Part shown: piece after piece, positions 1 through 8,968 of the stretch
Position numbering within the stretch: the stretch's first letter is position 1
Layout of the letters: every line of letters begins with the position of its first letter
Assembly (NCBI GenBank): GCA_021740085.1
Contig: JAIPAL010000022.1
Coordinates: 1-35,943, forward strand
From: Crocinitomicaceae bacterium
GTDB taxonomy: Bacteria; Bacteroidota; Bacteroidia; Flavobacteriales_D; Crocinitomicaceae
DNA length: 35,943 nucleotides
Direction of reading: 5' to 3'
Made by a program: the position numbers and the translations under genes
The notes under the pieces: generated by a model
Databases searched by the model: none
What the model was told of the DNA's origin: nothing
What the model saw: the letters and a program-made list of their open reading frames with translations, nothing else

Positions 1-1
1 A

Positions 2-148
2 ATTTTAAAAGATGGAGTCTTTATAAATGAATGGCAACTACTTTATGACCCAAATAGCAAAATAATCTCAGCTCTTATCAATCAAGATAAAGCAACGGGA
101 ACCATGGAAATTTTTCGTTTTAGGGAACAAAAATATGTCCCTAAATAA
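2..148 (+). CDS. C-terminal fragment of an unidentified protein
   Basis: An open frame enters from the left edge and stops at TAA 146-148, leaving 48 residues ending in KYVPK. The visible tail is polar, with no membrane segment, no cysteines and no motif I recognise. The start and most of the protein lie outside the window, so no function can be given. It ends two bases before the stop codon of a small ORF on the other strand. Confidence 0.5.
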   Translation: MLKDGVFINEWQLLYDPNSKIISALINQDKATGTMEIFRFREQKYVPK

Positions 149-149
149 A

Positions 150-260
150 TTACCCTTTTCTTTTAAATAAATTGATGGCGAAAATAATCGCCACTACGGA
201 AATCAATGCCGCAAAAAAATAGAAAAAGATGGCCATTTCTGTGTTTGCTAGAATATACAT
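150..260 (-). CDS. small single-pass membrane protein (36 aa), hypothetical
   Basis: This minus-strand ORF starts at ATG 260-258, after an in-frame TAG a few codons upstream, and ends at TAA 152-150. The 36 residues have a short polar start (MYILANTEM), one strongly hydrophobic stretch of about 20 residues (roughly 10-30), and a basic end (FKRKG). That is the layout of a small inner-membrane protein with its C-terminus in the cytoplasm. It faces the preceding gene tail to tail. I do not recognise a family. It could be a chance ORF, but the uninterrupted hydrophobic helix with a positive end argues for a real product. A second ATG at residue 9 is an alternative start. Confidence 0.4.
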   Translation of the reverse strand: MYILANTEMAIFFYFFAALISVVAIIFAINLFKRKG

Positions 261-445
261 GTCTTTTGGTTTGTTCTTCTAAGGTATTGTATGTTAATTA
301 ATTATAAAGGACATATGAATAAAATTGAGCTTTGAATTATTCGATAACATAAATGAATGAATATTGAAGATGTTGAGGATCAAATAATCATGGCTTACAA
401 TCAGCCAAACGATGAGAATTGCTTATTTTTGCTAAAAAAAAAGAA

Positions 446-2191
446 ATGTTTAGAACGCATACATGTGGGGAATTAACTAGTAAAGAAATAGGCAATACCG
501 TTGAATTGGCGGGATGGGTTCAACGCTCTCGGGACTTAGGCGGCATGACTTTTATTGACCTAAGAGATCGATACGGAATAACACAATTAACTTTTAATGC
601 AGACCAAAATGCTGAATTAGCAGAGCGTGCGAATAAATTGGGGCGAGAGTTTGTAATTCAAATAAAAGGAAAAGTAATTGAAAGAAGCAATAAAAACAAA
701 AATATTCCTACCGGAGAAATCGAAATAATGGTGGAGATTTTAACCATATTAAATACGGCGAAACTCCCCCCCTTTACCATAGAAGATGAAACGGATGGAG
801 GAGATGAATTAAGGATGCAATACCGCTACTTGGACATAAGAAGAAATCCAGTACGGGACAATTTAATGTTACGACATAAAGTATCCCTGGAAGTAAGAAA
901 TTTCCTAGATAAAAAAGGTTTTTTAGACGTAGAAACACCCGTTCTAATCAAGTCGACGCCTGAAGGGGCAAGAGATTTCGTTGTTCCAAGCAGAATGAAT
1001 CAAGGGCTTTTTTATGCCTTACCGCAATCGCCACAAACATTCAAACAATTATTAATGGTATCAGGCATTGACCGGTATTACCAAATAGTAAAATGTTTCC
1101 GTGATGAAGATTTAAGGGCTGATAGACAACCGGAATTCACACAAATCGATTGTGAAATGGCATTTGTTGAGCAAAACGATATACTTGACACTTTTGAAGG
1201 CTTAATTAAACATGTTTTTAAAACGGTTAAAAACATCGAATTTTCCGACGCTTTTCCTAGAATTTCCTACCAAGAAGCGATGGAACGATTTGGCTCCGAC
1301 AAACCTGATATTCGTTTCGAAATGGAATTCGTTGATTTTACCGCAATGGCAAAGGGAAAGGGATTTCCGGTATTTGATGACGCTAATTCAGTACTTGCTA
1401 TTAATGTTGCTGGATGCGCAGATTACACACGAAAGCAACTTGACGAATTAACGGAATGGGTAAAACGGCCTCAGATTGGCGCCAAAGGATTAATCTATGC
1501 CAAATATAATCTAGATGGAACCATAAAATCATCGGTTGATAAATTCTATGACGAAGCCGCATTAAAGGAATGGATGATGGCGGCAAATGCCAAGCCTGGT
1601 GACCTATTATTATTGCTTTGCGGGGAACTTGAAAAAACCCGCAAACAACTAAGTGAATTACGCTTATATCTTGGAAATAGCTTAGGATTAAGAGACCCTT
1701 CAGTTTTCAAACCATTATGGGTAACCGATTTTCCATTGTTAGAATGGGATGAAGATAATAATCGTTTTCATGCGATGCACCATCCGTTTACGTCTCCAAA
1801 ACCAGAAGACATGGACTTAATCGATACCGATCCAGGAAAAGTTAGGGCAAACGCCTATGACTTAGCAATGAATGGAGTTGAATTAGGAGGAGGATCGATT
1901 CGTATTCACGATAAAGCACTGCAATCGAGAATGTTCGATTTATTGGGCTTCACAAAAGAGGAAGCACAGGCACAATTTGGTTTCCTAATGACCGCCTTTG
2001 AATACGGTGCACCACCACACGGCGGTTTAGCTTTTGGATTGGATCGATTAGTCGCTACATTAGGAGGATCAGAATCCATTCGTGATTACATCGCCTTCCC
2101 AAAAAATAATAGTGGAAAAGACACCATGATTGATGCACCTTCGCCAATTAGCGCTGAACAATTAAAAGAATTAGGTGTTAAATTGACATGA
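446..2191 (+). CDS. aspS: aspartyl-tRNA synthetase
   Basis: Charges tRNA-Asp with aspartate in the cytoplasm. The 581-residue length fits the bacterial-type enzyme, with an N-terminal OB-fold anticodon-binding domain (about 1-105), a class II catalytic core and a GAD insertion domain (about 270-400). Class II motif 2 is seen as [14 protein letters not shown] near 218-231, and motif 3 as GLAFGLDR near 527-534. The start was set at ATG 446, because [10 protein letters not shown] is the usual N-terminus; a TTG nine codons upstream is less likely. The stop overlaps the next start by 4 bases (ATGA), so the DUF3050 gene is probably translationally coupled. No clear TAnnTTTG box is seen in 261-445. 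Confidence 0.97.
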   Translation: MFRTHTCGELTSKEIGNTVELAGWVQRSRDLGGMTFIDLRDRYGITQLTFNADQNAELAERANKLGREFVIQIKGKVIERSNKNKNIPTGEIEIMVEILTILNTAKLPPFTIEDETDGGDELRMQYRYLDIRRNPVRDNLMLRHKVSLEVRNFLDKKGFLDVETPVLIKSTPEGARDFVVPSRMNQGLFYALPQSPQTFKQLLMVSGIDRYYQIVKCFRDEDLRADRQPEFTQIDCEMAFVEQNDILDTFEGLIKHVFKTVKNIEFSDAFPRISYQEAMERFGSDKPDIRFEMEFVDFTAMAKGKGFPVFDDANSVLAINVAGCADYTRKQLDELTEWVKRPQIGAKGLIYAKYNLDGTIKSSVDKFYDEAALKEWMMAANAKPGDLLLLLCGELEKTRKQLSELRLYLGNSLGLRDPSVFKPLWVTDFPLLEWDEDNNRFHAMHHPFTSPKPEDMDLIDTDPGKVRANAYDLAMNGVELGGGSIRIHDKALQSRMFDLLGFTKEEAQAQFGFLMTAFEYGAPPHGGLAFGLDRLVATLGGSESIRDYIAFPKNNSGKDTMIDAPSPISAEQLKELGVKLT

Positions 2192-2961
2192 ATCAAGCTA
2201 TAAAAAAACTTTCAGAATCGATTGCGCCATTGCGCCAAGAATTGCTTCAACATCCGTTGTATACAAAACTCGATACGCATACATCACTCCAGCTTTTCAT
2301 GGAGCAACACACCTATGCTGTTTGGGATTTTATGAGTTTACTAAAAGCGTTGCAAAGAGGGCTGACCTGTGTAACATTGCCATGGGTTCCAGTAGGAAGT
2401 CCTTCTACCAGACGATTAATTAATGAAATTGTTTTGGGGGAAGAAAGTGATATCGATTCCAACAATGTGCCTGCTAGTCACTTTGAATTATACATCCAAG
2501 CGATGGAGGGGATTGGTGCAGAAACAAAACCTATATTAGATTTTGTCGCTAACATTTCGAAAGGCAAGGAAATTACCTCATCGTTTGACGTAAATAAAGT
2601 AAACCCGGAAACTAGAGAATTCGTTGATTTCACGTTCCGAATTATTGAAGCAGGGAAACTTCATGAAATTGCTGCTGTTTTTACTTTTGGGAGGGAAGAT
2701 TTAATTCCTGACATGTTCATCGAAATTGTAAAAGGAATGGAAAATAAAGACGGCGTTTCAACTTCTCGTCTCATTTATTACCTAGAGAGACATATAGAAA
2801 TAGATGGTGGCGAACATGGCCCATTGTCACTTCAAATGATAGATGAATTATGTGGAGATGATGACGTGAAATGGGAAGAGGCTACCTATGTTTCATCGCA
2901 AGCACTAAAGATGCGAATTAATTTGTGGAATGGCATTCTAAAACAAATCGATAAAAACTAG
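2188..2961 (+). CDS. DUF3050 family protein, haem-oxygenase-like fold
   Basis: This 257-residue, mostly helical, soluble protein carries the hallmarks of DUF3050: [20 protein letters not shown] near 38-57, a PW-P motif near 64-67, and a downstream E-x3-H pattern ([14 protein letters not shown] near 198-211). Families with the haem-oxygenase/TenA-like helical fold often bind iron or a cofactor through such His and Glu residues. No biochemical role for DUF3050 is known to me. It overlaps the aspS stop codon by 4 bases, so it is very likely co-transcribed and coupled with aspS; nothing in the sequence explains that pairing. Confidence 0.8.
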   Translation: MNQAIKKLSESIAPLRQELLQHPLYTKLDTHTSLQLFMEQHTYAVWDFMSLLKALQRGLTCVTLPWVPVGSPSTRRLINEIVLGEESDIDSNNVPASHFELYIQAMEGIGAETKPILDFVANISKGKEITSSFDVNKVNPETREFVDFTFRIIEAGKLHEIAAVFTFGREDLIPDMFIEIVKGMENKDGVSTSRLIYYLERHIEIDGGEHGPLSLQMIDELCGDDDVKWEEATYVSSQALKMRINLWNGILKQIDKN

Positions 2962-3033
2962 TATTTATAGTTTTCTTTTTTTTTGGACAGTAATGTTCTA
3001 AAACATCTTTTCTTTTAATTTAAAAATTCACCC

Positions 3034-3041
3034 TATATTTG
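3034..3041 (+). promoter_or_regulatory. -7 promoter element TATATTTG of the toxin/antitoxin pair
   Basis: This is an exact match to the Bacteroidetes -7 consensus TAnnTTTG. Only four bases separate it from ATG 3046, which would put the transcription start on or next to the start codon and make the message leaderless. No good -33 TTG is seen about 19 bases upstream. Confidence 0.5.
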
Positions 3042-3045
3042 ATTG

Positions 3046-3348
3046 ATGGAGGAAGATGTTAAACATAGTTTAAGCAAATCACTTTTTTGGGATGTTAATT
3101 TTGAGGATCTTGATTCTCAAACTCATTCACTGTTTATTACAGAGCGCGTTCTTACAAGAGGAACATTAGTTGATTTTAAAGTTCTAAAAAACTATTTTGG
3201 AATAGAAAAATTAAAATCTATCATCGTAGAAATAAAAAATCTTGACGAAAGAACCTTAAGTTTTTGTTCTGTATATTTTTCTATTCCTAAAATAAATTTT
3301 AGATGTTACAATCTCAAACAGTCGAATCTAACACACTGGAATTATTAA
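3046..3348 (+). CDS. probable antitoxin partner of an AbiEii-type toxin (DUF6922-like)
   Basis: This 100-residue soluble protein opens with LSKSLFWDVNFEDLD and continues with an FITERVLTRG-like segment, then a C-terminal run reading SFCSVYFSIPKINFRCY. Small proteins of this form often sit immediately upstream of AbiEii nucleotidyltransferases, and I recall them as DUF6922, though that assignment is from memory. The role as antitoxin or regulator is inferred from position: the toxin gene starts inside its last 46 bases in another frame. The start was set at ATG 3046 rather than TTG 3043. It differs from the larger winged-helix AbiEi of the classical system. Confidence 0.65.
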   Translation: MEEDVKHSLSKSLFWDVNFEDLDSQTHSLFITERVLTRGTLVDFKVLKNYFGIEKLKSIIVEIKNLDERTLSFCSVYFSIPKINFRCYNLKQSNLTHWNY

Positions 3349-3914
3349 AATCTTTGATGCAAAAAGAATATTTAGATTCTTTTGTATTGGTGGGAGGGAC
3401 TGCCTTAGCGTTGCAGTTAGGGAATAGGAAATCTATTGATTTGGATTTGTTTTCTAACACTGATTTTGCGTCAAACGACCTTTTGACATCCTTGTTGAAG
3501 GATTATCAAATTGTTGTAAATAATCAACTTCCACAAACGCTAATTACAACAATTAATGACGTTAAAGTTGATTTTATAAAGTTTCATTATCCGTTTATTA
3601 GGCCTTTTTTAGTACTTGAAAATATTCGAATGGCTTCCCTTGAAGACATTGCTGCCATGAAGTTAGATGCTATAACAGGTAGAGGGAGCAAAAAAGATTT
3701 TTATGATTTATTCTTCCTTTTACAACATTATTCAATAGATGAATTATTTTCCTTTTACACCGAAAAATATCCTCATCAAACTACTTTTCATGTAGCACGA
3801 AGCCTTACTTATTTTGATGATGCTGAAATACAACCAAGCCCAATTGTTTTTGACAAAACTATTACATGGGAAACAGTTAAGAAGAAAATAATAAGTGTAA
3901 TAAAAGCCTTATGA
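3303..3914 (+). CDS. AbiEii/AbiGii-type nucleotidyltransferase toxin
   Basis: This 203-residue protein has the minimal-nucleotidyltransferase signature of AbiEii toxins: FVLVGGTALALQLG at about 27-40, then the metal-binding pair D46-x-D48 in SIDLDLF, a third Asp near D90 (VKVDF), and the family motif GRGSKKDFYDL near 126-136. AbiEii toxins transfer nucleotides to targets such as tRNA acceptor ends and act in phage abortive infection as type IV-like systems. The length is somewhat short for the family. The ATG lies inside the upstream gene, a 46-base overlap that suggests tight co-expression. It ends 12 bases from the convergent YgiQ gene. Confidence 0.85.
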   Translation: MLQSQTVESNTLELLKSLMQKEYLDSFVLVGGTALALQLGNRKSIDLDLFSNTDFASNDLLTSLLKDYQIVVNNQLPQTLITTINDVKVDFIKFHYPFIRPFLVLENIRMASLEDIAAMKLDAITGRGSKKDFYDLFFLLQHYSIDELFSFYTEKYPHQTTFHVARSLTYFDDAEIQPSPIVFDKTITWETVKKKIISVIKAL

Positions 3915-3926
3915 TTAAACGGAAAA

Positions 3927-5825
3927 CTATTTCGTTTTATTACGTTTTTCTTCAAGCCAAGTAGGTACTTTGGAAGGTGACTTTTCGGAGGAGCTCCCTA
4001 ACAATTTTTCGATTAAATCGGGTCGTTTTGCTTTTTCTAATCGTTGTTTTATCCACCCTTGGTTTTCTCGTTTATACCAAAAGAAAAAACGATTTTGATT
4101 GATTTTCTCTTCTTTTGTTTTTACAGTATTGATTGGCTTTAAGGTATATGGATGGACGCCTGTGTAATAAATCACCTCAGCAACTGTCATTGGTGTAGGT
4201 GTAAAATCCTGCACTTGTTCCAATTGAAAACCCATGTCTTTCGTTTCAGCGGCTAGATTTGCCATATCTTCTTCTTCGCAGCCAGGATGAGACGAAATAA
4301 AATAAGGGATAAGTTGCTGTTTAAGTCCATGTTTTTCAGAAATCTTATCGTATTTCTCCTTGAATTTATGGAAATACTTAAACGAAGGTTTGCGCATTAC
4401 CCGTAATGTAGCATCAGATGTATGTTCTGGCGCGACCTTTAAACGTCCGCTAACATGACGTGTAATCACTTGTTCAATGTACTCGTCGTGATTTCCATCC
4501 TCATTATTTTTATTAAAATCATCGACTAATAAATCGTAGCGAATTCCAGAACCCACAAATGCCTTTTTTACCTTTGGATGGGCATCTACTTTGCGATACA
4601 ATTCCGTCATTGGTTTATGGGAGGTATCCAAATTGTTACATATAACAGGATGGATACAACTTGGCGAAGTACAACGCGCACAAATTGCCTCGTCTTTGCC
4701 TTTCATTTTATACATGTTTGCAGAAGGCCCACCTAAATCAGAAATGTATCCACGAAATTCTGGATGGGCTACTACCTCCTCCACTTCTGCCAAAATAGAT
4801 TTCTCACTTCTTGAAGCGATAAACTTTCCTTGATGCGCAGAAATGGTACAAAAGCTACAACCACCAAAACAGCCTCTGTGCATATTAATGGAGAACTTTA
4901 TCATGTCGTAGGCTGGAATAGCCCCACGCTTTTTATATTTTGGATGTGGTAATCGCGTATAAGGCAAATCAAAAGAGCGATCTATTTCATTTTCTTCCAT
5001 TGTTTTGTATGGAGGATTAACGACTAAAATTTCTTCGCCGACCACCTGAGTAATTCGATTTGCTTCCCATTTGTTGGATTCGACCTCTACAATTTTAAAG
5101 TTCGCCGCATATCTTATTTTATCTTCAAGACATACTTCATGACTTGCTAATTCAACCGTTTCCCAATTTTTATTTTTCGGCAAGGGAAGGGCGTTATCTT
5201 GCAAGAATGCCACTTGTTTTAAGGTTTTGGCTTGCTCAAAAGGAACGCCTTTTTTTAGAAGACGGAGTAACTCGCGCAAAGGCTGATCCCCCATTCCATA
5301 AACCAATAAATCGGCTTTTGAATCTACCAATATACTAGGCATTAATTCATCTTTCCAATAGTCATAATGGGTAACTCTACGCAAGGATGATTCGATTCCG
5401 CCAAGAACAACTGGGACATCTGGATAAAGGTCTTTTAAGATTTTTGAATAAACGATAGAGGCATAATCGGGTCGAAAGCCTGCTTCACCACCTGGTGTGT
5501 ATGCATCCGTGGAGCGCAATCGCTTATTTGCAGTGTAGTGATTAACCATGGAATCCATGCAACCAGCGGTCACACCAAAAAACAAACGGGGCTTTCCTAA
5601 TTTCTTGAAATCTCTTAGGTCATCTTTCCAATTTGGTTGAGCGACAATTCCAATCCGCAAGCCTTCATCTTCAATGATTCGACTTACCACCGCTGTTCCA
5701 AAAGCAGGATGATCCACGTAGGCATCGCCGGAAATTAAAATGACGTCAAATTCTTCCCAAGCTCTTTTTTGAGCTTCTTTTAAAGACATTGGAATCCAAT
5801 CGGAAATAGGTCGTTCACTAAGCAT
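3927..5825 (-). CDS. YgiQ family radical SAM protein
   Basis: This 632-residue protein belongs to the YgiQ (UPF0313) radical SAM group. The N-terminal half has the family opening (SERPISDWIPMSLKEAQKRA) and a GGIESSLRR motif near 142-150. The [4Fe-4S] motif C319-x3-C323-x2-C326 follows in HRGCFGGCSFC. The C-terminus is basic and probably disordered. The substrate of this family is not known to me. The start at ATG 5825 is supported by a -7 box only four bases upstream. It is transcribed in the same direction as the metal-stress operon beyond it but has its own promoter, so it is probably a separate unit. Confidence 0.93.
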   Translation of the reverse strand: MLSERPISDWIPMSLKEAQKRAWEEFDVILISGDAYVDHPAFGTAVVSRIIEDEGLRIGIVAQPNWKDDLRDFKKLGKPRLFFGVTAGCMDSMVNHYTANKRLRSTDAYTPGGEAGFRPDYASIVYSKILKDLYPDVPVVLGGIESSLRRVTHYDYWKDELMPSILVDSKADLLVYGMGDQPLRELLRLLKKGVPFEQAKTLKQVAFLQDNALPLPKNKNWETVELASHEVCLEDKIRYAANFKIVEVESNKWEANRITQVVGEEILVVNPPYKTMEENEIDRSFDLPYTRLPHPKYKKRGAIPAYDMIKFSINMHRGCFGGCSFCTISAHQGKFIASRSEKSILAEVEEVVAHPEFRGYISDLGGPSANMYKMKGKDEAICARCTSPSCIHPVICNNLDTSHKPMTELYRKVDAHPKVKKAFVGSGIRYDLLVDDFNKNNEDGNHDEYIEQVITRHVSGRLKVAPEHTSDATLRVMRKPSFKYFHKFKEKYDKISEKHGLKQQLIPYFISSHPGCEEEDMANLAAETKDMGFQLEQVQDFTPTPMTVAEVIYYTGVHPYTLKPINTVKTKEEKINQNRFFFWYKRENQGWIKQRLEKAKRPDLIEKLLGSSSEKSPSKVPTWLEEKRNKTK

Positions 5826-5829
5826 GGTA

Positions 5830-5837
5830 CAAAAGTA
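5830..5837 (-). promoter_or_regulatory. -7 promoter element TACTTTTG of the YgiQ gene
   Basis: Exact match to TAnnTTTG on the minus strand, with a four-base gap (TACC) before the ATG at 5825. The expected transcription start is at the initiator codon. No TTG is found at the usual -33 distance. Confidence 0.5.
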
Positions 5838-5868
5838 CGCAAAGAGAATTATAATCTCCTAAGAAGCT

Positions 5869-7212
5869 TTAATCTCCGATGGTTACATTGATAGTTTGCT
5901 GTTGCTTCCCTTCGCCAATTTGCATAATATATTGACCGCTGTACAAAGTACTTACATCAAAATAGGCTATTGTACTTCCTTGAAAAATTGTTTTTTCAGC
6001 GATCAATTTACCATTTAAATCAACCAATTTCAAGGAAACATCAGCCTTAACTAAATCACCAAGTTGAACCATAAGCACATCATTGCTTGGATTTGGGAAA
6101 ACCTTAACCTCGACAGCTGTGTTTTCAGAAAGCTCATTGCTTGGATTATACACCGTAACCGTTTCGGTAATGCTAGTTACTTTGGATCCTGTTTTTGTGC
6201 CATAAAAAGTTGGGCCAACTACATATGGATAAGCAGAGTTCCAATTTGCATCTACCGTTGCAAAGTAGCAATAGATCCCATTTGGATATTCTGGCGTAAC
6301 ACAAACACGCCCGTTGTGAACGTCTAAATAATCTTGCCCTGCATTAGAAATGTACTCATAATCTTCTCGAAAATAACCTAAAGGGTAGGTAGCAGAAACA
6401 GGTGGGCCAGCCGTTACGCTCGTCCCATTGGAATACGTAGTACGCGTTGAAATATTACGCAATTGGTAACTCGATTTCATTCGTGTGATGCCACCCGTTC
6501 CGTCGGTATTTGCAAAGCCATAAGCACCATAAATCGGGAAGCCATCGTAAGCATAACCAATTAAGGGAGAATGTTGCGTGGCATTGATAGAATACAAGCC
6601 GTCAGCGGCGTAAATATCACAAATATTAGAAATCACAGTAAGGTCTAAATTGAAGGCACTTGGATTTTGATGGTGGTGGTAATTTCCCATAGCAGGGTGT
6701 CCTTTTGCACAATCGAATCCTGCTTTTTCTGCAGGAATAGCATCTCTATTCCATACGCCATCACCCATTCCGCCTAAAGGTCCACCAGCAAGTGCATTGG
6801 TGGAATTCTTCCAAGAAATACCATCTCGGTAATCAAATAAAGCGACACCATTAATGAAAATACCGATATTACCAGGTGTTGTATTTGTCGGATTTCCAGT
6901 ATTTTGAACTGGATTCAAAGAAATCTTAAAAATGGCATTTTGACTCGTTGCAAGCGAAGGATTTCCATCTAAAAACGGCCCTGTTATGTACGAAGGGATT
7001 CCTTTTGTTGATACATAAACCCAATTAGTTGAATATTGAACCGTTTGGACATTTGCAGAAACAGCATCAACAATAGGCGTCGGATTACCACTTACATAAT
7101 GCCTGCCCGTTAAGCCAGAAGTGTTAATTAACCAAGCACTAATTGCGGGATTCGTTTGTGAAACTGCTGATAGTGTGGCTGCTAAAAAGATTGATAAGGT
7201 AATTTTTTTCAT
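5869..7212 (-). CDS. secreted YHYH-domain protein with T9SS sorting domain
   Basis: This 447-residue exported protein has a signal peptide (MKKITLSIFLAATLSAVSQ), then a YHYH domain recognised by GNYHHHQNP near 176-184, YAYDGFPIYGAYG near 220-232, and LDVHNGRVCVTPEYPNG near 296-312. A T9SS type A sorting domain follows from about 369 (VKVFPNPSNDVL onward), so the protein should cross the outer membrane. The function of YHYH domains is unknown to me; the clustered histidines suggest metal binding. It lies 59 bases downstream of the di-haem peroxidase gene on the same strand and is probably the last gene of that operon. Confidence 0.88.
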   Translation of the reverse strand: MKKITLSIFLAATLSAVSQTNPAISAWLINTSGLTGRHYVSGNPTPIVDAVSANVQTVQYSTNWVYVSTKGIPSYITGPFLDGNPSLATSQNAIFKISLNPVQNTGNPTNTTPGNIGIFINGVALFDYRDGISWKNSTNALAGGPLGGMGDGVWNRDAIPAEKAGFDCAKGHPAMGNYHHHQNPSAFNLDLTVISNICDIYAADGLYSINATQHSPLIGYAYDGFPIYGAYGFANTDGTGGITRMKSSYQLRNISTRTTYSNGTSVTAGPPVSATYPLGYFREDYEYISNAGQDYLDVHNGRVCVTPEYPNGIYCYFATVDANWNSAYPYVVGPTFYGTKTGSKVTSITETVTVYNPSNELSENTAVEVKVFPNPSNDVLMVQLGDLVKADVSLKLVDLNGKLIAEKTIFQGSTIAYFDVSTLYSGQYIMQIGEGKQQQTINVTIGD

Positions 7213-7271
7213 GTGTAAACTTTTTGTTTGTTAATTAGAGGTCGTTTTTTGAATAATCTTGCGGTATAAAA

Positions 7272-8303
7272 TTACTTAAGCGTTGCATATTTAAATCGCT
7301 CATCAAATAAAAATGTTTTATCCGTTAGTGTTTTTAAAAATGCCAATAGATCTTTTTGTTCGTTATCTGAAAGTCTGACGGGATTTTTCCTTAATTCTTT
7401 ACTTAGTAATGGATTTGAATAATCTAAAAGCGTGTAATGTTTAATCACCTCCTTCAGTTTTGAAATTCGTCCATCATGCATGTATGGAAAGCTATATTCA
7501 ATGTTGCGAAGTGTTGGCACCATAAATAGCAATGAATCACGTTTATTGCCCGTTATTGTCATTCTTCCAAAATCCAATAATTCAGGATGAAGAGGCAGTC
7601 CATTGGATTTGAAGTCATCCCCACCAAAAAACGGGGGCTTATGACACGAAGCACAGAATTTTGTAAACAAAACCATTCCTTTAGATTCCTGCTCAGTAAA
7701 AACTTGATCATCATCTGCTCTCATCACTTTATCGTATTTAGAATTAGCTGAAACGAGAGACACTGTAAATTGTGCCAATGCTTTTACTAGGTGAAAAGGT
7801 CGAATGTCAGTGGTGCCAAAAGTGCGTTTAAATGCCGCCGAATAGATGGGAGAGCGATCCAAACGATACATCAAGGAGTCCAAGCGCATATCCATTTCGG
7901 CAACATGCGTGATGGGATTAATCGCCTGAGCATTTAAATTGATCACGCCACCGTCCCAATGAAATAATTTTCGCCATGCCAAATTTGCTAAGCCAGGCGC
8001 ATTTCGCTTTCCAATCCGCCCCTCAATACCATGACTTGTTGGGTGATCCACATGTGCAAAAGCGGTAAATTGCAAATGACAAGAAGCACATGAAATGGTA
8101 GAGTCTCGCGAAAGAATTGGGTCATAAAACAAGGCCCTACCCAATTCAAATTTCTCACCATCCAATGGGTTACCTTTGAAATCATAACTCGGTTTTGGCC
8201 AATCTTTAGGCTGATAAAAAGGAGAAGGAATAAGTTCTTTCAACGTAAAGGAACATACACAACAACAACAAAAAGCGAACAATAAGAAACGAGAACCCTT
8301 CAT
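7272..8303 (-). CDS. di-haem cytochrome c peroxidase, MauG/MbnH-like
   Basis: This 343-residue exported protein has two c-type haem sites, C72-x2-C75-H76 (CASCHLQ) and C207-x2-C210-H211 (CASCHKPP), arranged as in bacterial cytochrome c peroxidases and MauG/MbnH enzymes. It acts in the periplasm on peroxide or on a partner protein. The gene just upstream encodes an MbnP-like protein, and MbnH enzymes are known to oxidise a tryptophan of MbnP, so the MbnH role is favoured over a plain peroxidase. The signal peptide is odd: five cysteines in residues 12-17 (CCCCVC), coded by a TGT-rich run, so lipoprotein processing is possible. The gap to the upstream gene is 8 bases. Confidence 0.88.
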   Translation of the reverse strand: MKGSRFLLFAFCCCCVCSFTLKELIPSPFYQPKDWPKPSYDFKGNPLDGEKFELGRALFYDPILSRDSTISCASCHLQFTAFAHVDHPTSHGIEGRIGKRNAPGLANLAWRKLFHWDGGVINLNAQAINPITHVAEMDMRLDSLMYRLDRSPIYSAAFKRTFGTTDIRPFHLVKALAQFTVSLVSANSKYDKVMRADDDQVFTEQESKGMVLFTKFCASCHKPPFFGGDDFKSNGLPLHPELLDFGRMTITGNKRDSLLFMVPTLRNIEYSFPYMHDGRISKLKEVIKHYTLLDYSNPLLSKELRKNPVRLSDNEQKDLLAFLKTLTDKTFLFDERFKYATLK

Positions 8304-8311
8304 ACCCTTTT

Positions 8312-8968
8312 TTAATTAAAACATGCCGCTAGTCCCTGTAAAATTAAAAAGGCTTCTTTACCTGGCAACATTAAATGATGTGTTTTTTTTAAAGAAATGA
8401 CATCCGGAAAAAGCAAGCTCAATTCAAATTGGATATATGAATCAAGAAGATCTACTTGTACCTGTTGAGCACTTGCATAGGGAAATCGATAGCCACCTAG
8501 GTGAAATTCAAAATCATGCGTTTTTGTTAAAACCAAACTGCTTTTTCCTGCCAATTTCAAGTTGACATAACCCGTATTCCACGCCCAATACATCCCAAGT
8601 AAAGGATCGTAGGCGTTTTCCAATTCTCCAGATACATTTTTACTACTGTCTAATCCTAGCGTAAATGAAACGTCGTCGTAGTTAGAAATTTCTAAATTTT
8701 TAAAAAAAACATGCGTGGATGAATCGGCTAAATCATAAAAAATCAAGGTGTCAATTTCAGTAATGCCACCACTAAGTTTTTCTCTGAAGCGGAAATCCGA
8801 AAAATACATTTTTAGGGTGGAAAAACTAATAGAATCATTGTTTTCAGTTAAATAAACCTGCTCTAACTCGAGGGCTTTATTATCCCAAGATGGTATAATT
8901 CTTAGTTGTCCATAGCTAGCAATGGAGAAGAGAAAAGAAACGAGAAAAAGGTGGAAAACAACTTTCAT
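8312..8968 (-). CDS. MbnP-like periplasmic protein
   Basis: This 218-residue protein has a signal peptide (about 1-20, ending SIASYG) and the MbnP pattern: FTLGLDSSKN near 102-111, then DPLLGMYWAWNTGY near 121-134, and FEFHLGGYRFP near 153-163. MbnP proteins bind copper through a tryptophan converted to kynurenine by the di-haem enzyme MbnH; here the candidate partner is the next gene. Which Trp would be modified cannot be read from the sequence (W28, W128 and W130 are present). The start overlaps the upstream gene by 4 bases, so coupling is likely. The family call rests on motif recall only. Confidence 0.75.
   Translation of the reverse strand: MKVVFHLFLVSFLFSIASYGQLRIIPSWDNKALELEQVYLTENNDSISFSTLKMYFSDFRFREKLSGGITEIDTLIFYDLADSSTHVFFKNLEISNYDDVSFTLGLDSSKNVSGELENAYDPLLGMYWAWNTGYVNLKLAGKSSLVLTKTHDFEFHLGGYRFPYASAQQVQVDLLDSYIQFELSLLFPDVISLKKTHHLMLPGKEAFLILQGLAACFN

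Noticed and set aside
419..445. TTG start nine codons before the aspS ATG
   Set aside because: The extra residues (LIFAKKKE) are not part of the usual AspRS N-terminus; ATG 446 fits the family.
357..476. 39-codon plus-strand ORF (MNIEDVEDQI start) upstream of and overlapping the aspS start
   Set aside because: It runs through a nine-A tract into the aspS coding region out of frame, has no family features, and the aspS start at 446 is well supported.
2962..3033. T-run after the DUF3050 gene as an intrinsic terminator
   Set aside because: There is no stem before the T-run.
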